This document shows, piece by piece, positions 10,381-20,939 of a DNA stretch of 64,000 nt. The stretch lies in assembly GCA_019188255.1 (NCBI GenBank), contig JAETXT010000011.1, forward strand, positions 496,001 to 560,000. Reading direction: 5' to 3'. The stretch is from Verticillium longisporum. Its lineage: Eukaryota > Ascomycota > Sordariomycetes > Glomerellales > Plectosphaerellaceae. Both the position numbers and the translations under genes were made by a program. Within the stretch, counting starts at the first letter, position 1, and each line of letters opens with the position of its first letter. Under the pieces are notes generated by a model, which did not search any database, was not told the origin of the DNA, and saw only the letters and a program-made list of their open reading frames with translations.

Positions 10381-11514
10381 GGCAGCCAAAAAGCGAAACG
10401 AGTGATGGGTTGAAGGTTGGGTATCAATTCGATGAGTGCAACGTGGAGATCAGAATAAGGCTGAGGTGAAAGCGATAGAATGCGTATGCAAGGTGACGGC
10501 TGCGATGCGGGTCGTCCTGTTTGGGTATCGTTGAGGTTGTGGTGAGTGAGCTGAGCAGGGATTCGGGTATGGGTCAGGAAAGAAAACGGGAAGAAACCCT
10601 CTTGTTCTGTCCTGCGAGATGCAAGAACTTGCCAGCTCCCAGTCCCAGGCCTTGTCCACAGGGCTCAGAGGGCGGACTCGGCAAGGGCGTGCGACAGGAT
10701 GAGGAGGGAATGCACCAGAGTCACACAGCGCGCGGCGTGTGATGGATGGGTGGGTGCTGCCTCTGGGCTGGCGCCCAAGGCGGCTTGTACTGTGGCGGGT
10801 CGATGAGGGGGTATGAGGGCTGCTGAAATCGTAAGACCTCTACTTTACATGGCAAATTGAATGAGCGCAACGTGGGAAAATTGAGGACTGCTGTGGTTCG
10901 TGATTCTTGCTCGCGAGTCGCAGGTCGCAAGGCTGTTGAGCCAGCGTCTGAGTCAATCAAAAAGAGGGACCTCAAAAAGAGGGACCTCAAAGAGAGGGAC
11001 CTCAAAAAGAGGGACCCCAAAGACCCAAAATGCGCTGGTCGTTCTTGGCTTTTTCATTTGGGCGTCCACGGCCCCTTCCGTCGTCTCGACCAACTCTCGA
11101 CCAACTCTCGACCAACGGCTCGTCCTCTCTGGCCCACTGGTCCCCATGCCTTGATTTGACTGGCTGCCGACGGCCGGTGAGGGGCAGCCAGTGGGCACGG
11201 ACGTCGGTCAGGATTTACTTCACCGACGACCGACATCTAACTTGCCGCTTCTTGCCTGCTCCGGCATCAGCCATGCTTTGGGGCGTTGACCTCTACGTAT
11301 TGTGGTCAGTCTATCGTTGAATCTTGACAGAATATAGACACAATCCTCATACCTTAGTGTTAGGGGCCCAGGCTCATACGAGTCACTTGTTGCACGCCAC
11401 TTCCAAATCCAACTTCTCACTAGCCCATACCCTTCAAGCCTCCTAGCACCTCGACTCGGCCCTGAGCAACGAATAGCACAGCCAATATCAATGTTCTACA
11501 CCTGCTTCTCAAGC
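10381..11514. other. intergenic with short tandem repeats
   Basis: Promoter side of the hydrolase-phosphatase gene. No gene is supported. It contains the 15-nt tandem repeat at 10959-11018 and, near 11085-11115, about three copies of an 11-nt unit (TCGACCAACTC). Confidence 0.5.
10959..11018. repeat. 15-nt tandem repeat, four copies
   Basis: Four head-to-tail units of AAAAAGAGGGACCTC, the third and fourth with single-base changes. The unit is purine-rich on the plus strand. It is a minisatellite in non-coding DNA; no coding role is likely. Confidence 0.85.
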
Positions 11515-11633
11515 ACATACGACCATACCTATTGGAAAACTTGGGATCCCGTCCGCTCTCCCCTAAATAAGCCAATAAGGGCCGGATCAGTAGTTGGGTG
11601 GGTGACCACCAGCGAATACCTGGTGTTGTATGT
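11515..11633 (+). rRNA. 5S ribosomal RNA, diverged copy 2
   Basis: Exactly 119 nt, with the same ends as the other copies (ACATACGACC ... TGTTGTATGT), but about 11 substitutions from copy 1. Two pairs of changes preserve helices: ACTGG/CCAGT becomes ATTGG/CCAAT, and GTCGG/CTGAT becomes GCCGG/CTGGT. There is no indel. The T stretch after it is short (TTTTATTTT), still compatible with Pol III termination. It could be a functional 5S isotype, as known for Neurospora, rather than a dead copy. Confidence 0.85.
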
Positions 11634-13549
11634 TTTATTTTGCTCGAGCGGAATGTATTTCACCTGGGAATCTAACAAGAATGGAAATGCTGAGGAGGGC
11701 AGTCCCTTGCTGAAGAAGGGCCAGGCAAAGCAAGGCAATACCTGCGTTATTCATAGTCCTCATATACTACTGATGTGATTATTAGGTTGAATCGTTAGGC
11801 AGAGTTAGGTTGTCCTCCACAGGGACATCTACATTTTGACTGTTGAGTGGGGGTTACAATACATTTTTTTTGGCTAGGGCGGCTCTTCACATCTGTTATT
11901 AAAGCACTTTTGTAGTCTCAAGGTTTGATAAGTCCTGTGGCGCTTTGGTTCTTGGCTTTGCAGGTGTCTTGTAACGATTGCTCAGCAAGTTCTTAGCAAG
12001 GAGCCTCGGAAGCTGATTTACGGGTGACGAGGCTAGTAATCGGTGTCAGTAAGAAGTTCGTGTCGTCATTGCATTTATTGCCTGGTATTGTAATTGTTAT
12101 GATAGTGTGTGCGATGGCTTGATAGGTTTGTCTATGGGCTTTACAGAGTTTTGAATTCCGTAGAAGACTTCATATATACAAGGTATGATTTGTAGAAATA
12201 TATAGTATAAGGTTTACCTAGCGTTTTGAATTATAGCAACCATTAATAGTGATTTCGTATTCATAGTTGGCTCGACAAATTTCAAGGTTGCAGTAGCATT
12301 TTCACTGCTCTCTCAGAGTACCTTGTTCATAACATGACCGTCCATAAATTGGTTGAGGCTGAGTTTTATCATTTTCATAGCTATCAGGGGTCGAGTTTAA
12401 AAGTTAGTTAAGTTAAATTAGTAGTGACATCATCCGTGCAGATAGTAGTTAGATGTCAATTGATGGGAATGAAGGCTAGGATGAGGAGGATTAGCAGGCT
12501 GACGAGGGGCCAGCTTGAGAGAATGAGGACCCTAGGAAGTGAATAAGCTCGATAAGGGCCTATCAGCCACAGGATCGCAGCCTCGACCAGTTGACGTGCA
12601 TTGACTAGCGTAATATTGCAGCAGGACACGGATATGTTGCCGTGACCGATGAGGAAGAATGTGGTGAGGCGTTTGCAAAGCTCCCTTACCGCCTCTGAAA
12701 ATGGGCAAGAAAAGCTAGAAACGTCTGGATAGAGAAGCCTGTACCCTAAGCTGTTCATTGAACATACAGAGGAAGCCAACACAGAGCCATACAGGTCGGC
12801 ATTAGCCTGCAGCGATGGGAGCTGTATCAGTGGATCACAGCGTGAGTCTGGTGCTTGGCCACTTGAAGCAAGGCTCGCAACGTCTTACTCAGTTTTGCCG
12901 TCTTCCATCTGACGATTGATTGTCTCTCCAAGGTCGTCTCTCTCATCTGAGTTGCTTCCCTTCGTCTGGAGTCTGCTCGCCAACAAGCTACCGGATTGCA
13001 TGACAGTTCAGGAGGGTCTCAGGGGGCGCGTCGCAGTGCAAAAGCCCAGCTTCCATGTGCTATCCTCTCTTACTAGGTGTCCTGGGGTGATCCGGAGTTG
13101 GCTTGCTTTCTTGGATCTCTCCCGCAGGTAAAAGAGCAATTGATATTGGTTATCGGTCGGAGAGTGGACGGTGACCTAGCTTTGAAGTTTGTATGACCGA
13201 TCGTGCAACCACGCGGTCTGCTTGTCGATCATGATTAGATCTTATAGGTTCGAGACTATGACTTTCTGTGCACGGCGCGAAATTGACGTCAAGAAGCAGC
13301 AGAGGGTATAACATAGATTCAACATCAACAAAGACCCATTGTGTGGTTTTTATGCAGTAGATAATACACTGGTGATACAATAACTCGCCATGCATGGATG
13401 TTGCCCCGGCAGCATGGTGCTGGTTGCCCAATATGGCAGCTTGGGTCGTTCGTCATCGTACGAACGTCGTAGCAATCCGACTGCATCTCGCAATGCCCTG
13501 CCACAAGCCGCTCAGATCCTCGGTCGGGACCCCAAGGCCGTCGTCCCCT
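11634..13549. other. gene-poor, AT-rich block
   Basis: About 11760-12480 is conspicuously AT-rich, with many stops in all frames and TA/TT-rich runs, unlike the surrounding DNA. No transposon ends or protein relics could be recognised. The right part returns to average composition and holds the 3' flank of the next gene. Confidence 0.5.
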
Positions 13550-14302
13550 CTATTCAACAGCACCCTTACCCTCGACCCAACCAAGCGGTATCAGTGCCGC
13601 CGCAATGTCCTCAACTCCCCTCTCCGTCGCCAGCATGTTGAACTCGGAGGACGCGTTCCTCGTGTCAAGGACCTCAATCCTCATGCCGAGTGCACTGATA
13701 TGTTTCCTCGTCTCGGGGCTCAAAGGTCGGATGGTCGGCCCAACACCGAGCACAAGCAGATCTATGGCCAGAGTCAGCAAAGTGTACTAGCCGTCTAAGC
13801 CCCCGGGGGGGGGGGGGGGGGGCGAAGCAGCAAGCTCACCAGGCCGTGGCCACATCAGCGACAGCACCGCAAACGCCTCCGCTGGCAGCTCAAACTGTCC
13901 CTTCTTGTTCACAAGCGTCAGGCTCTCCTCCTCGGACACGCCGGGCTTCCTCTTCGCGAGCCACGGCCGCCAGGCAAACGCCTCGCCGTTAACGAGCAGC
14001 GCGCCCGCGCCGTCGAAGATGGAGAGGCCGCTGTTGAGGAGGAAGCCGCGCGGAAGAGTCGCCTCGATGTTGGTTGAGGGGATCGGTGTCGAGCCCAGAA
14101 CGTCAAAGTCGGCCAGATCGGTGGGCTTTGTCTTCTCGGCGATCGCGGGCGGCTTTTCTTGCTTGGCCTTTGAGGACTGCTGGAGGGGGCGTAGGGTGTG
14201 GAAGGCGGGCGCTGCTGTCGTGCGGGCTGCTCTGGGGGAGGGAACAGATGGACGAGCGCGCGGTAGAGCGCGCAAGATGCGCATTGGGTTGGATCTGTTC
14301 AT
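13550..14302 (-). CDS. mitochondrial complex I assembly factor, NDUFAF3/Mth938 type
   Basis: A 224-aa protein with exons 14302-13840 and 13761-13550. The N-terminus is Arg/Ser/Pro-rich without acidic residues (MNRSNPMRILRALPRARPS), as in mitochondrial presequences. The remainder is the Mth938/DUF498 fold: RGFLLNSGLSIFDG, ALLVNGEAFAWRPW, then DLLVLGVGPTIRPLSPE and GMRIEVLDTRNA. In animals this family helps assemble the Q-module of NADH dehydrogenase in the matrix. The splice forms the Asp of DLLVLG from G + AT. The 78-nt intron carries an unbroken run of 18 G (plus strand 13805-13822), which is unusual for an intron and prone to length change. The ATG at 14302 is used; another Met lies six residues in. 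Confidence 0.85.
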
Positions 14303-14877
14303 ACCGTCGAAGGCCTTGAATCGAGGGGAGCACGAGCGAGGGGAAAGTGCTGCAGTGTCGCGGCGAGAGTTGTGCTGTATGGAGGGTGGGTGTGGTGTGG
14401 CAGAAAAAGTTGAGTCTCAGACGTTTGGCGATTTCACAATCGCCAACGTCATGATTACCCCAGGTCCGGGGCACGTCGCTGCACCCGAACACTGTGGATG
14501 CACCACCACCCTGGGCTGGACATGTACTACGGCAGATAATTGACTTTGACGTTCAAAAGTTGCTTACAGAATTCGGCTGTCATGATTCAGAGCATCACAC
14601 ATCACATCACAGCCGGCATACGGTCGGATCGTAAATCCGTATCATTGCGGTATCAACCCTGCCTGGAGTGCAGGAGACCGACCAGCCCTCTGCCGGCCGG
14701 CGTGCGCATCCCTCGCCGCATCATGCAGTTCCTTTTGCCCTATTGAACACCAAAGCGCAATGAACCAACCCCCGTGCCATTCCGTGTGCCGAGCGTTGGG
14801 TCGAAATGATTTCCGGACCGAAGAGAGACGCAGAAGTTTTTTACGTGTGGAAGAGGAGAAAAAGTGATTTGAGTTGC
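14303..14877. other. intergenic
   Basis: Promoter of the NDUFAF3-like gene on one side and 3' flank of eL34 on the other. No gene or RNA is seen. Confidence 0.5.
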
Positions 14878-15606
14878 TTATTTCTTCTTCTCGCTCTGGC
14901 CAGCCTCCTTCAGGACCTTCTTGACGATCTTCTGCTCCTCGATCAGGAAGGCGCGGACGACGCGGTCCCTGACGCAGTTACCGCATCGCGAGCCACCGTA
15001 GGCGCGCTGGACGGTCTTCTGGGGCTTGGAGATCTGGGAGTACTCGCGGGGGCGGAGGGCGGGGATCTATCGTGGGTGGTTAGCGGAAGGCTCTTTGTCC
15101 AATCCTTCTGTCCTCCGCGAAGATAATCTTGTTGTCGACGAGCAGGCGAGGGATTGACCGATGATGGAGTAAGATGCGTTCGCGTTGGTCGAGGCTTATC
15201 ATGCAGCCGGCGTCCCAGTCGTGTCCATGTTCCTCCCCATCCCATCCATCAATCGGATCCCTCGGTGCGTGGTCGTCCTCGTCCTCGTCCCTCCCCTCGT
15301 ACTGGAATCGTGGGATGAACTTACGCCAGGCAGCTTGGTGCCGCAGTCGCCGCACTTGGGGGCAGTGCCGCGCTTCTTGACGTGCAAGACACGGTGGGCG
15401 CCACCGGGGGTCTTGATGATTAGAGTCCGGTTGGACCGAGTGTTGTAGCTGCAAATTCCGCGTCAGTCGCCTGTCATTCTTCCTCTCCTCTTGTACAAAG
15501 CGTTCGAGCGACGTCGAGGGCGCGAGCATCGTCGAGTGAATGCTCATAGTCCCATGGGAGAGACTCACGGGTTGCGACGGCGATAGGTAACACGCTGGCC
15601 CGCCAT
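14878..15606 (-). CDS. RPL34: 60S ribosomal protein eL34
   Basis: A component of the large cytosolic ribosomal subunit, 116 aa. Exons on the minus strand are 15606-15569, 15448-15325 and 15066-14878. The start [19 protein letters not shown] is diagnostic, followed by [19 protein letters not shown] and [17 protein letters not shown], which carry the two CxxC pairs of this protein, and a Lys-rich end. Introns are 120 and 258 nt, long for this genome but common in fungal ribosomal-protein genes, where they often matter for expression or host small RNAs; none was recognised here. The first coding exon is only 38 nt. Confidence 0.95.
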
Positions 15607-16320
15607 TTTGTCTGCTGTTGTCGTTAGGGGTTGGTTGAAGGTTCGCAAGATCGGTCGAAGGCGGGACAATTTTCGAGGGTATGTGGAAAATTCGTGTGGG
15701 AAGGACAAGCCCGCTTAGGATGCCAATCAGAGAGGGCTGGTGGGGCTTACTGATCTGGTGTGCCTCGACTTTTGTTTGCCCGGAGATCAGCCGATGCAGC
15801 AGCCAGCCCCTCGTCGTGGCGGACCCACTGGCACAAGCAAACCCACTATTCGTCGAGAGTCAACCAGTCTTATTAGTCTTCGTGCTTTGTCTGGCAAGCC
15901 TCAGCATTTTGGTTCTATCTTTTTGTTGCTATAACTAAAATAATCACTCTATCACGCTGCGTGGTACGGTCCCTGAGGACAAATCAGGGTTCGGGCAGTT
16001 CTGGTATAGCCTTGTGCTTCCAAGGGTTGTGATGCATGATAAGCTCTTTCTACACGACTCCTGTCGCCCAAGAACCAAGGCGTGACCAATTAAACAGCAT
16101 AGTAACGCAGGCTGAAGACAAACGAGGCCTGTGAATTCAAAGGTACATGGTATCTAATGATGCTGTGTCCACCACACCTGAACTCCCCCATGATATATCC
16201 CATAAAAGGCCGAATACTGGCCACCAACCTTCCATGCGCCTATCCGATAAATGATCCGGGCACTTGTCCGCCGGAAGCCCCCGGAGTCTCAAGAACAAAA
16301 AAACAAGCAGAAACACGCCT
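15607..16320. other. intergenic, eL34 promoter side
   Basis: Contains the eL34 promoter and 5' leader. No gene is supported; the frames present are short and of random composition. Confidence 0.5.
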
Positions 16321-16811
16321 TCAAGACGAGCCAGGAGGCGTCATCCAGTCTGGGTCCTGTTTCCCGTTCCAGGGCTTGATCCCCTTTGGTTCCTCTTTTC
16401 GCCTCTGGGCCGCATGGTCAAGTATCCTCGTCGTTTTGGCATCTTTTCGCATTTCGGTAAAATCTTGGACCTCACGATGGCCGGCCGTGACGGCGTTGGA
16501 GAACGAAGTGAAGAGGGCTTCGGCTACGAAGGGTCAGTATATGCGATGCTGAGAAAACCTGAAGGTGTGGAGGGACATACGACTCTGCTGCTTCTCTTTT
16601 AGTGGCTCCAGCATTCGAGGGATGGTTGTCCTGAGCTCCCGGAGCTACTTCACGTCAGCAACGTGTCCTGCCGTCATGGCAATGGATCGCCCCATACCTT
16701 GATGTGCAAGAGCTTGAGGTGCTCGAGAGAGTCTTGCAGCTCCTTCTCATCCCATTCTCCCTGTTTGGGGCTACCATCCGGCTTGTCGCCCGCAGCCGGT
16801 GGGTTGGCCAT
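16321..16811 (-). CDS. small helical conserved-looking protein, 126 aa
   Basis: Exons 16811-16698, 16644-16581 and 16523-16321 join in frame through introns of 53 and 57 nt with good donors (GTATGG, GTATGT) and TAG acceptors, which makes a real gene likely. After a Pro/Gly-rich start (MANPPAAGDK) the protein is almost entirely charged alpha-helix: WDEKELQDSLEHLKLLHIK, then ELRTTIPRMLEPLKEKQ, then a helix with many Glu/Arg/Lys and a conserved-looking KPWNGKQDPDW tail. The composition suggests a coiled-coil subunit of a larger complex (a Mediator-type subunit is one guess), but I do not recognise the family. No targeting signal is visible. Confidence 0.6.
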
Positions 16812-18127
16812 GGTGTGGTTGTACAGCTTCGAATTGTCCAAGATGTGAATGTAGGGCGCGGAGCAGGTCCAGCTGAAGAAGAGCTACCGTCACTTGCGAG
16901 CTCTGGTATCTCGTGGTGGCGGCTTTGTTGCTTTGTTCGCAAACTGTGCACGAAACGACCAGTCGGGCAAAAGGTGGATTGGATATGTGATGTGCCCACG
17001 ATGAACCAATGGCCGACGAACCTGTATCCGTCACGAAGAACCTAAGCAGCAGTTGCTGTGATTAAGTTTGTTCAAGGGATCAGCGCTGCAACCAAGGGTC
17101 ACTCGATGATTGCTATGGGGTGGACACTGGTGGCCCTCGGTTCTGGTTCGTACGCTCGTCTCGTTCAGTCGTTTGGGGTCTGAAGACGCAAGAGCCCGTG
17201 CCAGCTGGCTCACAGAGGAGCAAGAAAGGCAAACCAGGCAGGTGGAGGGGAGCTCGAGTCGACAAGAGGTTTGGCCGGTGAGGAATCGTTCGTGGTGGTC
17301 ACCCTTGGGGGGGGATTGGACCAACGAAAGTCAACCCGAAACACCCTTCTCCAAGAGACGCTTACCCAGACAAAGCGCAAATCGGCTTCATCCCCCAGGT
17401 TGGAGTAGTGGGGGCGGGCGGGCGTATTCAAGGGTGATGGGTGAATGCCTGGGATTTGGCGGGCGACTGCAGATCACGTGCATCATGGTGCGCTTCAAAA
17501 GACATGGCCCGAGCGCCATCAGCCACAGTACTGTTCCTGGATTCACCCACCTGGTTGCTTCTCTTTCACTTAACCTGCACCAACTGTCAAAGCCAATATC
17601 AGGTGCCAACAGGCAACAACATACCTTGACGACTTTGAGGATACTCCTCGCATTTTTCATCGACAATCACTCCGTCCCGTCCAGACAAGAAGCAAACAGG
17701 ACGTGGCTTATCAGAACCGACATACAAGGTACGTACACGGAGCCAAGTCTCTAGCGGCCAGCTGCTGCCAGGATCGTGCCGTGGCGTCAGTGCCCGCGGT
17801 AGTGTCGGTGGCCGGATCAACTGACAATCTAGTTCAGGCCGTGCGGATTGGAAAACTCCGACTCCAACATCGTCCCTCCTACCACTGTCCACTGTCCACT
17901 ACCCACTCACTGCCCACTGTCTTCACGAGCGACCCGAGTCCAAGGTAAGGCGCATGCCCGCGTCGTCCTGATGTGCACGCGTCGCTAACTGTACCTTTGC
18001 AGCAAGGTATTTGACTGCAGCTGCCCTCGGCCTTTTGTCCGACCTTGTCTCGTCCTTTGACACCCCAATACCCGTCTCCCCGAACAACCCCCTCAATACC
18101 GCCAAAGTGGATTCCTCCGTCGTCGCG
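16812..18127. other. intergenic, shared upstream region
   Basis: Lies between divergent genes. A probable 5'-leader intron of the FAR1-type gene runs from about 17946 (GTAAGG) to 18002 (TTTGCAG). Nothing else is supported. Confidence 0.45.
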
Positions 18128-18757
18128 ATGCCGAACTCGCCGCCGCCGGCCCTGCTGCCGCCGCCCGAGGGCATCTTTCGCAGCTTCGACGACCTCCTCT
18201 CGTCGGTCCAGCGCGTGGCCAAGGACCAAGGCTACGGCGTCGTCAAGCTGCGCGCTTCCAACTACCGCGACGGCAAGCCCACCCGCTACGACCTCGTCTG
18301 CGACCGCGGCGGCGTCAAGTACAACAGCACCGCCAAGAAGCGCAACCCCTCGACGCGCAAGGTCGACTGCCCCTGGCGCGCCAAGGCCGTCTGCGAGGTC
18401 CAGCTCGGCAACCAGTGGCGGTTCGCTGTCCAGGAGTCGCGACACAACCACGAGCCCCGCGTCGCGACGGCCCTGCCCGGCCAGGAGAACACGCCCCTCG
18501 CGCAGAGCATGCGCAGCTTCACCAACAAGATTGATCGCCTGTCGCACGATATGACCGGTAGCTTCATGCGTATCGAGCAGGCTCTCGACAACATGAACAA
18601 GCGCCTCGAGAACCTCGAGAACCGCATCGGCTCCTACGAGCCCCGCTTCCAAAACATGGAGGGCCGCCTGCAGAACATTGAGGCTCGCAGCGGCGGCATG
18701 GACCTTCCCGACATGAACGACGTCGATGCACGACTGCTTCAGGGCGGTGTCATGTAG
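18128..18757 (+). CDS. FAR1-type DNA-binding domain protein with coiled coil
   Basis: A 209-aa nuclear-type protein when started at ATG 18128 (MPNSPPPALL). Residues ~15-125 resemble the FAR1/WRKY-like zinc-binding domain found in fungal and Mutator-transposase-derived regulators: FRSFDDLLSSVQ, then YDLVCDRGG, VDCPWRAKAV and a final HNHEP that supplies the His ligands. A long amphipathic coiled coil follows (SFTNKIDRLSHDM to NIEAR), suggesting dimers. Translation stops at TAG 18755-18757, but the same frame stays open for 33 more codons (Asp/Tyr-rich, ending SGYEQPPL) to a second TAG at 18857-18859; see findings. The reading frame is also open for 39 codons upstream of the ATG, without a Met, up to a splice acceptor at 18002, so the true start may be in an earlier exon. 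Confidence 0.8.
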   Translation: MPNSPPPALLPPPEGIFRSFDDLLSSVQRVAKDQGYGVVKLRASNYRDGKPTRYDLVCDRGGVKYNSTAKKRNPSTRKVDCPWRAKAVCEVQLGNQWRFAVQESRHNHEPRVATALPGQENTPLAQSMRSFTNKIDRLSHDMTGSFMRIEQALDNMNKRLENLENRIGSYEPRFQNMEGRLQNIEARSGGMDLPDMNDVDARLLQGGVM

Positions 18758-18859
18758 GACGACGGCCGCGGTGGTTATGTTGATGCATCGGATGACCAGG
18801 CCGACCGCGACCTGGCCATGGTGCTCCGCCCCTCGGGCTATGAGCAGCCACCCCTCTAG
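18758..18859 (+). other. in-frame continuation beyond the TAG stop
   Basis: Thirty-three sense codons directly after the TAG of the FAR1-type gene, in the same frame, encode an acidic, protein-like tail (DDGRGGYVDASDDQAD then DLAMVLRPSGYEQPPL). It could be a readthrough product, a former C-terminus cut off by a nonsense mutation, or an exon reached by splicing around the stop. Confidence 0.5.
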
Positions 18860-20579
18860 TCTGGCGCATGATCAACGATGGAGGCAGCGTCTATGCTGCT
18901 CTTCCGTGTCGGTCTCTGCTGCGACTCGGCTCTCAGCCGCTTAGCAGAACCCTGGCCACCAGCACCAGTCGATATCGACACACGCGTTGAAAGTTTCTTT
19001 TCTTGCGCGGCTGAAAGACGCCATGAGGTCGCCTGTTCAGTCGCGATATGTGGATTGGAGAGGATGGCCGAGTGAGCGCTCGCACAGGCGGGCGGGCGGG
19101 ACGGATGGACGACGGGTTCTCTTTTGCTTTGCGGGTTTTTTTTTTCTAACTTCTTTCCTTGGCTCAAGGCGTCAAACACGAGCTGTGACCAGCGGGTCAG
19201 GACGGCGTTCCGGATGCTATTCCCCTTCCTGCGGTGGTTTTACGGGGAACGAGGGTACGTTTGTCTGTATATTGATTGATGCGCAGACCATTTTGGTCTG
19301 CAGGAATGGCAGTCGAGGCCCTATCTGGTTCTGGTAGGAACTCCATGGACCTATCCATTTTAGGTAGCACAGCCATTGACTGCATGTCTGTTCACGATGC
19401 CGCGCCCACGACATGACATGTCTCGTTTTATGCCCCCTCCCAAACTTGGAGCAAGCACTCGTCGTCGGACTCGAGGCACGTCGCAGGGTGCGCCTCTGGC
19501 CATCGTCAATCATCATGGGATGCCCAGAATCGGGCGCCCACCCGACTTACACGACACAGTACTGAGAATCCACGCCTCGCACGTCCGCCATCGCACACTG
19601 TGACAAACAAACATCGCCCAGACGCCTCCATCCGCGCCTGCAGCTCTCTTCCTTGTCGGAGGTCTCGGGGGTCCATGTCGGCGCGCCCCCCACCCTCCGC
19701 GGGTGGACTCGACTCGGCCCCCACCACCCTTGTCTCCCGCCGCTTGCCTCGCCTCTCCCCAGCGTCTGGACTCGAGACCTGGCGATGCGTGTGATGTCCA
19801 ACGATCGCCACCACCCACCGGGTTGCGGCATCGTGCCCTACGGCCTGGGCCTAATCGACCTGCCGTGCGACCACATTTGTGGAAGAGAGCCATTGTTCGC
19901 CTGTGCAGGATCGATTGAGCACAATCGCTTTGTTTGCATCGCGGATGGCGCAGCTCATCAATGGAGTAGATAGGGCCTCGGATCAAATCACCCTCCACGA
20001 CAAGAAAGGCGGAAAAGAGGAAAGGGCATCAGCGGCATGTGTCAGAACTCATGTTTGCCGTCCCTTGCTTGATTTCCGCTTGTCGAGCCTCCGATGCGCC
20101 TGTGCGGTTGGCCCCCGTAGCAATCATTCGGAGCACTCGCTTTCTTAGCCCCCAAGCCGCACCTGAGGTCAGCCTCAGTCGATGAAGAGGCTCCCAGTCT
20201 TCGAGTCACAAACACCACCACTGGAATCCGGCAGTTCAATTTTTGGTATTGATGCACTGGTTCCTCAGAACCCGGTATACATGTACGCACACGGCCGCTT
20301 GTCCTAGGCAGTGTGCCATCCTCTCCCCAAAGCCAATCGCATCGGCGACGTTTTGATTCCTTTCCCTGATCGTAAAAAACCGGCAGCCTCGTCGGCAAGC
20401 GACATGAATAGAACGCCCCCTTTCCGCACCTTATTTTGGAACGCCTGACGAAGTCCAGCCCGTCGCTCACATTGAAAACCCATAGCAATAAGATGAAAAA
20501 AAAAAGAGAAAACAAGAATAAAGGAGTTCTGCCCCAGAGACAAAGGGGCAGGAAGGGGACACACAGGCTGAAGCGACAA
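18860..20579. other. intergenic, 1.7 kb
   Basis: No gene is supported. Overlapping open frames at 19500-20000 on both strands have random composition. There is a T run near 19136-19146. Confidence 0.5.
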
Positions 20580-20939
20580 TCACCAAACCCACTCGGCACC
20601 CTGCCCGGTGCCCATGCCGCGCATCTGCTGCCCCTTGCCCGTCCTGCCCTCGCCTGTCCTCGCGCGCTCGGCCAAGATGGGTCTCAGCTCTTCAATGACG
20701 TCCTCGTCGAAGACGATGCCGTCGGACGCTCTCGACGACGAGCTCGAGCTGGAGCTGTAGGACATCTTGCCCGTGTCGTGCTTTGGGCGCTGGTGGTAGG
20801 GGTGTTGGTGCGTGGAGAGCTGCGAGGAGGAGGATTCCTGCGGCGTGTTGTGGAACGAGCGGTGGGATGCGGGGATCGTCGCTGTCGCGGGGAGGCGTGG
20901 GGAGGATTTGGGCGAGGTCAGGGTGCGGATGGCCTTCAT
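20580..20939 (-). CDS. small Ser-rich hypothetical protein, 119 aa
   Basis: A single-exon frame from ATG 20939. The first ~35 residues are basic, Ser/Thr/Ala/Pro-rich and almost free of acidic residues (MKAIRTLTSPKSSPRLPATA), compatible with a mitochondrial presequence. A pure Ser stretch (SYSSSSSSSSR) is followed by an acidic helix, DGIVFDEDVIEELRPILAER, and a Gly-rich end (GMGTGQGAEWVW). The combination of targeting-like N-terminus and a single ordered helix is protein-like, but no family is recognised. It might instead be chance coding in a GC-rich stretch. Confidence 0.45.
   Translation of the reverse strand: MKAIRTLTSPKSSPRLPATATIPASHRSFHNTPQESSSSQLSTHQHPYHQRPKHDTGKMSYSSSSSSSSRASDGIVFDEDVIEELRPILAERARTGEGRTGKGQQMRGMGTGQGAEWVW

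Noticed and set aside
11515..11633. Reading copy 2 of 5S as a simple RIP-mutated pseudogene
   Set aside because: Only about half the changes are C-to-T or G-to-A, and two helices are kept by paired changes.
12456..12782. Hydrophobic minus-strand frame of 108 codons in the AT-rich block
   Set aside because: Hydrophobicity follows from AT-rich codons; no start context or homologous motif.
19513..19998. 161-codon minus-strand frame, overlapped by long frames in other phases and on the plus strand
   Set aside because: Several frames are open at once because the DNA is GC-rich; none shows protein-like sequence.
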